Assembly (NCBI GenBank): GCA_030680655.1
Contig: JAUXUZ010000365.1
Span: forward strand, 1-8,690
From: Phycisphaerales bacterium
GTDB taxonomy: Bacteria > Planctomycetota > Phycisphaerae > Phycisphaerales > UBA1924
DNA length: 8,690 nt
Direction of reading: 5' to 3'
Shown: positions 4,883 to 8,690 of the stretch, one piece after another
Layout of the letters: each line of letters starts with the position of its first letter
Position numbering within the stretch: position 1 is the first letter of the stretch
The notes under the pieces: generated by a model
Database searches by the model: none
What the model was told of the DNA's origin: nothing
Seen by the model: only the letters and a program-made list of their open reading frames with translations
Translations under genes and position numbers: made by a program

Positions 4883-6934
4883 TCAACCGCACCCGGCGAA
4901 GAACCCGTCAATGAAGACGATGAAGTCGTTGTTGTTGAGCACGTTGTCACCCCCGGCGATTCCACCCTGGCGGCCGACATCGGCGATCGTCTGATTGCCA
5001 TCAAAGAACGCGTTGATGAACGCGACGAAGTCGTTGTTGTCCAGCTGCCCGTCGGGCGCGAGGATGCCACCCTGCGAGCCCACATCGGCCACGCACACCG
5101 CCGGTACTTTCAGGCCGTTGACCGCCAGCGTGTCACCCTGGTACCCCGTGGCACCCGCGGGCGGGCGGCCGAGCTTCAGCCACGCTGCGCCCGTCGCCGG
5201 CGGGGCGTTGCACGTGAACGACTGCGTGTACATCGACCCCCAGTAGACGTAGTTGGGCTGCACGCTCACCGCGCCGATGCCGCCGATCGTCATCGTCTGC
5301 GCAAACGACGGGTTGAACCCGAACGCCCGCACGCCCCCCGCCTTGCTGCTGATCCACAGCGAGTTGTCGATCCGCTCGTCGGAGTTGTAGAGCGGCGCCT
5401 TGAAGGCGAGGTTCGACTCGCTCGCCCCCGCGGGGAGCCGGATGCTGAGCCCCGCCGCCGCGCGGTGGCTGTTGACGTTGTAAATGCCGTAGAGGTACGT
5501 CCACGTGCCGTTGCCGTTGTCGCTCACGCGGCTGTAGACCTGGAACTGCCCGTAGCAGTCCTTCATCACCGCCGACTGGTTACCGTTGACATCCAGCGCC
5601 GGCTGCGTCAGCTCGTGGAAGTCGACGACCGAGACCTGCACGCCGTTCGCCCCGTTGGCGCCCCCCGGCGTCGCCGCGTTGACGCGGTTGGCCCACGCCT
5701 GCAGCGCGGTCGTCGATTGCTCGGTGGTGCTGCCGTTGAAGATCAGCGTCGAGGCGTAGGTGTTGGCGGTGGGGATGTTGACGATCCGCCGCGCCGAGAC
5801 GTTGTTGCGTCCGTTGTTCCATGACGCATCATCGGAGCAGACGTAGTGCACATCCACCCAGTACTCCGCGCCGGGCACGGCCCACTCGGCCGCGGGCACC
5901 TGCAGGCGGCGGCTGGCGACGTCGCTCGGCTGCGGGCCGACGATCGTCGGCCAGTCCCACGTGAACGAGCCCGTCATGGGGTTGACATCCCACCTTGGCC
6001 CCACGCCGCTGCGCCCGCCGTTCTGCGTTGAGGTGTAGGCGTCGGCGCAATTCGTGCCCAGCGTGCTGCCGTTGCCAAACGGCGTGGCGCACGGGCCGTA
6101 ACGCGTCGCGTTCTCCGAGCCGAAGCCGTGCTTGAGCCAAGAGAGACCGATGTTGTCGAAGCGCCCGTTCAAGTCGCGGTAGATGTTCTGCGCAATGACC
6201 GGGTGCCGCGCGGTGTTGGGGTACCACGCCAGCGTCTGGTTGCCGCGGTTCCACGCGTCGCCGCCGACACCGAACGCCCGCACCAGCTGCCCGTTGACGG
6301 TGTCGGTGCCGAAGTTGGTCACACCCCAGCAGTCGCCCACCACGATGTCGGCCCCCTCGCTCGTCGCCGGCGGCAGCGGCTCGGTCGGCTGACCCGCGCC
6401 GGTGGTGAGGGTGAACCCGCCGCCGTAGTACAGCTGCGGGTCGCACGCCAGGCGGATGAGGTACGACTCACCCGCCAGCGCGTTCCACGTCACCAGCCCC
6501 GCCCCCGTCCCCCCGCACGCGCCGCCCGCCGGCACGGTGGAACAGACCAGCTGCGCACCAATCGTGGGGGGGCTGGCGGCATCGGAGCGGAAGACCTGCA
6601 TCGTGTAGGGCCAGTCCGTGTAGCAGAGCCGCGCCCAGACCGGCTCGCTGGCGGTCGCGGTGAGGATGAACCAGACATCCTGCAGGTTCTCCCCGCCGCA
6701 GGTTGACGAGATCGCCCCGCCGTTACCCGCGAAGTGCATCATCCACATGTTGCTCGCGCCGTCGAAGCTCAGCCGCTGGGCGTTGGAGCGCGCGTTGTTG
6801 GCGGGCGCCTGCGCCAGAGCGGCCGGGGCCGCCGGCCACAGCAGGGCGAAGAGCGCGATCACCCCCAGCCCACGGGTGAGCCTCGCGAGCGGTAAGGGTC
6901 GGCAGCGCGGGCGATTGAGGGTGGATGTGGGCAT
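4883..6934 (-). CDS. Secreted GC-type dockerin domain-anchored protein
   Basis: 683 residues from the ATG at 6934. The start has basic residues, the hydrophobic run GVIALFALLW and a likely signal-peptidase site after ALA (residue 41). An upstream in-frame ATG (7012) would put the signal too far inside, so it is rejected. Residues about 45-190 (DVWFILTATA, YLIRLACDP) resemble PPC-like beta-sandwich domains. The region from DIVVGDCWGV through HPVIAQNIYR and GLSWLKHGFG to the RRLQVP/YWVDVHYVCSDD segment matches a planctomycete family of unknown function that I recall. Residues 614-683 are two dockerin-like repeats, each with a GGI...LxNNDFxxFI...FF pattern, ending FFAGCG. Many paired cysteines suit an oxidising exported location. 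The dockerin probably anchors or sorts the protein to the cell surface or periplasm; that is inferred from family knowledge. Confidence 0.85.
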   Translation of the reverse strand: MPTSTLNRPRCRPLPLARLTRGLGVIALFALLWPAAPAALAQAPANNARSNAQRLSFDGASNMWMMHFAGNGGAISSTCGGENLQDVWFILTATASEPVWARLCYTDWPYTMQVFRSDAASPPTIGAQLVCSTVPAGGACGGTGAGLVTWNALAGESYLIRLACDPQLYYGGGFTLTTGAGQPTEPLPPATSEGADIVVGDCWGVTNFGTDTVNGQLVRAFGVGGDAWNRGNQTLAWYPNTARHPVIAQNIYRDLNGRFDNIGLSWLKHGFGSENATRYGPCATPFGNGSTLGTNCADAYTSTQNGGRSGVGPRWDVNPMTGSFTWDWPTIVGPQPSDVASRRLQVPAAEWAVPGAEYWVDVHYVCSDDASWNNGRNNVSARRIVNIPTANTYASTLIFNGSTTEQSTTALQAWANRVNAATPGGANGANGVQVSVVDFHELTQPALDVNGNQSAVMKDCYGQFQVYSRVSDNGNGTWTYLYGIYNVNSHRAAAGLSIRLPAGASESNLAFKAPLYNSDERIDNSLWISSKAGGVRAFGFNPSFAQTMTIGGIGAVSVQPNYVYWGSMYTQSFTCNAPPATGAAWLKLGRPPAGATGYQGDTLAVNGLKVPAVCVADVGSQGGILAPDGQLDNNDFVAFINAFFDGNQTIADVGRQGGIAGGDNVLNNNDFIVFIDGFFAGCG
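4886..5095 (-). other. GC-type dockerin module, two repeats (first protein)
   Basis: It encodes ADVGSQGGILAPDGQLDNND with its hydrophobic tail, then ADVGRQGGIAGGDNVLNNND with FIVFIDGFFAGCG. The D-x-x-x-Q-G-G and D-x-x-L-x-N-N-D spacing is dockerin-like and probably binds calcium. Its DNA is locally identical to the module at 7100-7306. Confidence 0.8.
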
Positions 6935-6940
6935 CCCTTG

Positions 6941-6970
6941 AGTGTACAAGATGTTCAGCCCCCCGCACAG
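6941..6970 (-). promoter_or_regulatory. Candidate promoter, leaderless type, for the first dockerin protein
   Basis: On the minus strand, CTGTGC (6970-6965), an 18-bp spacer and TACACT (6946-6941), six bases before the ATG at 6934. Box spacing and distance to the start equal those at 1784-1813. CAAGGG fills the six bases and touches the ATG, too close to act as a normal Shine-Dalgarno sequence. Confidence 0.4.
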
Positions 6971-6985
6971 GGAATCGGCCAATGA

Positions 6986-7009
6986 GAAAAAGGCCACGAA
7001 CCGAGGCCC
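6986..7009 (-). terminator. Weak possible terminator after the glycine-rich gene
   Basis: On the minus strand GGCC (7008-7005), a 9-nt loop, GGCC (6995-6992) and then TTTTT lie about 90 bp past the TGA at 7097. The stem is only four pairs plus G-U wobbles, so this is weak; read-through into the next gene is possible. Confidence 0.2.
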
Positions 7010-7096
7010 CACAGAGGCCCGACCGGGGGGGAAGGGCTCATGGACCCGATTCCACCCAAACGCACCTGCGCTCTCGGCACCCTCAGACCCGCGCCC

Positions 7097-8690
7097 TCAG
7101 CATCCCGCGAAGAAGTAATCGATGAAGACGATGAAGTCGTTGTTGTCAAAGAGCCCATCGCCCGGGGCGATGCCCCCCTGCTGACCGAAGTCAGCCCGAA
7201 GATCGGCGTTGAAGAAGAGGTCGATGAACACCACAAAGTCGTTGTTGTCCAGGACCCCATCTGCGCCCGTGATGCCGCCCTGCGAGCCGACGTCGGCCGG
7301 GCCGCACGGGTCGATCAGGTAGACCAGCTGCGTGGTGGCCTCGGCATCGGCGATCGCGAGCGAGCCGGCGGTCGGGCCGATCGCCAGCGCGATCGTCTGC
7401 GTGAGCGATTCCGGCCCAAGGCAGGCCCACGCCCGCGCGGCGGGCTGCAGGATCGTCTCAACAGTGCCCGGCCCGCCGAGTTCGCTGCGGCGATCGCCGG
7501 GGAACCGCGCGATCGATGCGCTGTTAACCGTCACCGGCAGTGTCTCCCCGGTCAGGTTCACGACCACGAACATGTCGAGCGACTCGGTGCTCGAGGTGAC
7601 ACTGGCCGTGTTGTACTGCACGCTGAAGCCGAGCGGCCCGGAGTCGTAGCGCAGCAGCGCCGCGCGGGCCCGTGCCGGCGCACCGGCAACCGCCGCGAGC
7701 ATGGCCGGATCAAGCCCGGCGGTCGTGGATGGGAGGAGGCCAAAGGGCCCCGGCCCCGCGTCGAGATCGAACGCGCCCGACGCCTCACGGACGATGTTCG
7801 GAGATGTCAGGGCCGGGAAATACGGCGAGGTAACCAGAGGCACGTAGTCGAACGTGCGGCTGATGAGCACAGGGTTGAGCGTGTGGGTATACGTCGGCGA
7901 ACCGACAACGGCGTCTCCATACAGCACGCGACCGTTCGCCGCACGTGAGAAGGCACCAAGGCCGCCTGACACATCGACGGTGCCCGCGCCTTCGAACGCC
8001 GTCGCGGCGATGAAGACCGTGCCGCCCGATCCACCGCCGCCTCGCCCGCCGTCGCCCGACTCGCCTCCACCACCACCAACGCCCCCCGTGCCTCCTGCGC
8101 CACCAGCGCCCCCGGGTGCGCCGAGTCCACACGTGGGCCCGCCGGGTTGGCCTCCGGCACCTCCGGCGCCACCGTCAGTTCCGAGCGGCCCGCTGCCGCC
8201 GGGCGAGCCCGCAGCGCCATCACCGCCGCGAACCTTGATCGCGCCGACGTTGTTGATCCGTCCCTGAACGACGATCTGCACACCACCTCCGCCACCGCCA
8301 CCCGTCCCGCCAGCGCCGCCCTGGCCACCGTCGCCACCATCGCCGCCGGACCCGCCCGCTCCGCCGCCGCCGCCGCCGCCACCGAAGCAGACGTTCCCGA
8401 GCCCGTCAGTGCCACCGTGCCCGCCGCCGCCACCCCCGCCACCTGCGCCCGATGCTGCGCCACCACCACCACCCGCGCCGCCGCCACCACCTCCAGAGCC
8501 GCCGCCGGTACCGCCATTGAGCACCGACACCAGGAGCGCGCTGGGAATGAACTGACCGCCGTTGCCGCCGGGCCCGCCGTTGTTTCCGCTGAAGCCGATA
8601 AGGCCCGGCCCACCATTTGTACCGATACCGCCGATGCCCGAGTTGGTGCTGCCACCCAGGCCACCCGCCGCTGGCAGGCCTCCACCAGCG
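7097..8690 (-). CDS. Glycine-rich secreted protein with GC-type dockerin anchor (5'-partial)
   Basis: The frame is open from the right edge to the TGA at 7097 (531 codons); a GTG at 8530 is internal, because Gly-rich coding continues upstream in frame. Roughly the first 220 residues seen are GGxGG-type repeats with Ala, Asp, Pro and Thr, including PGGNGGQFIPSALL and CCG-repeat-encoded glycine runs. Then GGGSGGTVFIAATAFEGAGT leads into a less repetitive beta-rich part (about 300-460), similar in style to filament-like or beta-helix surface proteins. The last 69 residues are two dockerin-like repeats, DNNDFVVFIDLFF and DNNDFIVFIDYFFAGC, ending in Gly-Cys. The N-terminus, presumably with a signal peptide, lies outside. 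It is likely an exported structural or surface protein; its partner and role are unknown. Confidence 0.8.
   Translation of the reverse strand, partial: AGGGLPAAGGLGGSTNSGIGGIGTNGGPGLIGFSGNNGGPGGNGGQFIPSALLVSVLNGGTGGGSGGGGGGAGGGGGAASGAGGGGGGGGHGGTDGLGNVCFGGGGGGGGAGGSGGDGGDGGQGGAGGTGGGGGGGVQIVVQGRINNVGAIKVRGGDGAAGSPGGSGPLGTDGGAGGAGGQPGGPTCGLGAPGGAGGAGGTGGVGGGGGESGDGGRGGGGSGGTVFIAATAFEGAGTVDVSGGLGAFSRAANGRVLYGDAVVGSPTYTHTLNPVLISRTFDYVPLVTSPYFPALTSPNIVREASGAFDLDAGPGPFGLLPSTTAGLDPAMLAAVAGAPARARAALLRYDSGPLGFSVQYNTASVTSSTESLDMFVVVNLTGETLPVTVNSASIARFPGDRRSELGGPGTVETILQPAARAWACLGPESLTQTIALAIGPTAGSLAIADAEATTQLVYLIDPCGPADVGSQGGITGADGVLDNNDFVVFIDLFFNADLRADFGQQGGIAPGDGLFDNNDFIVFIDYFFAGC
7100..7306 (-). 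other. GC-type dockerin module, two repeats (second protein)
   Basis: It encodes ADVGSQGGITGADGVLDNND and ADFGQQGGIAPGDGLFDNND, each followed by a hydrophobic FxxFIxxFF segment, with terminal AGC. A 25-bp stretch (7122-7146) is identical to 4911-4935 in the neighbouring gene's module, suggesting recent duplication or gene conversion. Confidence 0.8.
8361..8380. repeat. CCG trinucleotide run in the glycine-rich region
   Basis: Twenty bases of CCG repeat encode consecutive glycines on the minus strand. The run is embedded in about 600 bp of CCGCC/CCACC-rich sequence and is a likely site of length variation. Confidence 0.75.

Noticed and set aside
4592..5824. 410-codon plus-strand frame with DEVVVV-like repeats
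   Set aside because: The repeated EDDEVVVV and DERDEVVVV strings are the antisense image of the dockerin NNDF repeats; the signal peptide and domains lie on the minus strand.
6934..7012. ATG at 7012 as the start of the first dockerin protein
   Set aside because: It would place 26 unrelated residues before a complete signal peptide and would put the candidate promoter inside the coding region.
7040..7948. Plus-strand frame with EDDEVVVVK and DEHHKVVVV
   Set aside because: Same antisense image of the second dockerin module, not an independent gene.
8530..8530. GTG at 8530 as the start of the glycine-rich protein
   Set aside because: The same frame stays open with Gly-rich coding to the window edge, so this GTG encodes an internal Val.

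Overview
The window looks like a piece of a high-GC planctomycete chromosome, most likely Phycisphaerae/Phycisphaerales. The strongest sign is a pair of adjacent secreted proteins that both end in two copies of a dockerin-like repeat finishing in Gly-Cys, the GC-type dockerin anchor that I know from that group. Weak or absent Shine-Dalgarno sequences and many short dispersed and tandem repeats between genes fit the same assignment, but no rRNA or other taxonomic marker is present.

Layout. Positions 1-96 (minus) hold the first 32 codons of a membrane-anchored or exported protein that runs off the left edge. Positions 97-820 contain no confident gene. They are filled with short repeats: a 10-bp-period element, seven 21-bp units that spell heptads on the minus strand, a 7-bp x4 tandem, a CTCTGTG-type dispersed element and a perfect 9-bp hairpin. 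Positions 821-1777 (minus) encode an uncharacterised membrane protein with about four helices, two CxxC pairs and a polyproline linker. It is divergent from 1876-2385 (plus), a 169-residue protein distantly like uracil-DNA glycosylases. A 186-bp gap made almost entirely of repeats follows, then uvrB (plus, about 2572-4833), the excinuclease helicase subunit of nucleotide excision repair, complete but with an internal insertion and a basic tail.

The right half (minus) holds two GC-dockerin secreted proteins. One at 4883-6934 is complete, with a signal peptide, a PPC-like domain and a planctomycete-type beta-rich region. The other, at 7097 to beyond 8690, has a long glycine-rich filament-like part and lacks its N-terminus.

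How the genes may work together. The UDG-like gene and uvrB are co-directional and could form a small DNA-repair neighbourhood, although the repeat-filled gap argues against tight coupling. The two dockerin proteins are co-directional, share the C-terminal anchor at both protein and DNA level, and probably go to the same exported location. I found no RNA genes, transposases, CRISPR arrays or phage genes. The most unusual content is the repeat ecology of the intergenic regions and the way repeat copies overlap the starts of neighbouring genes.
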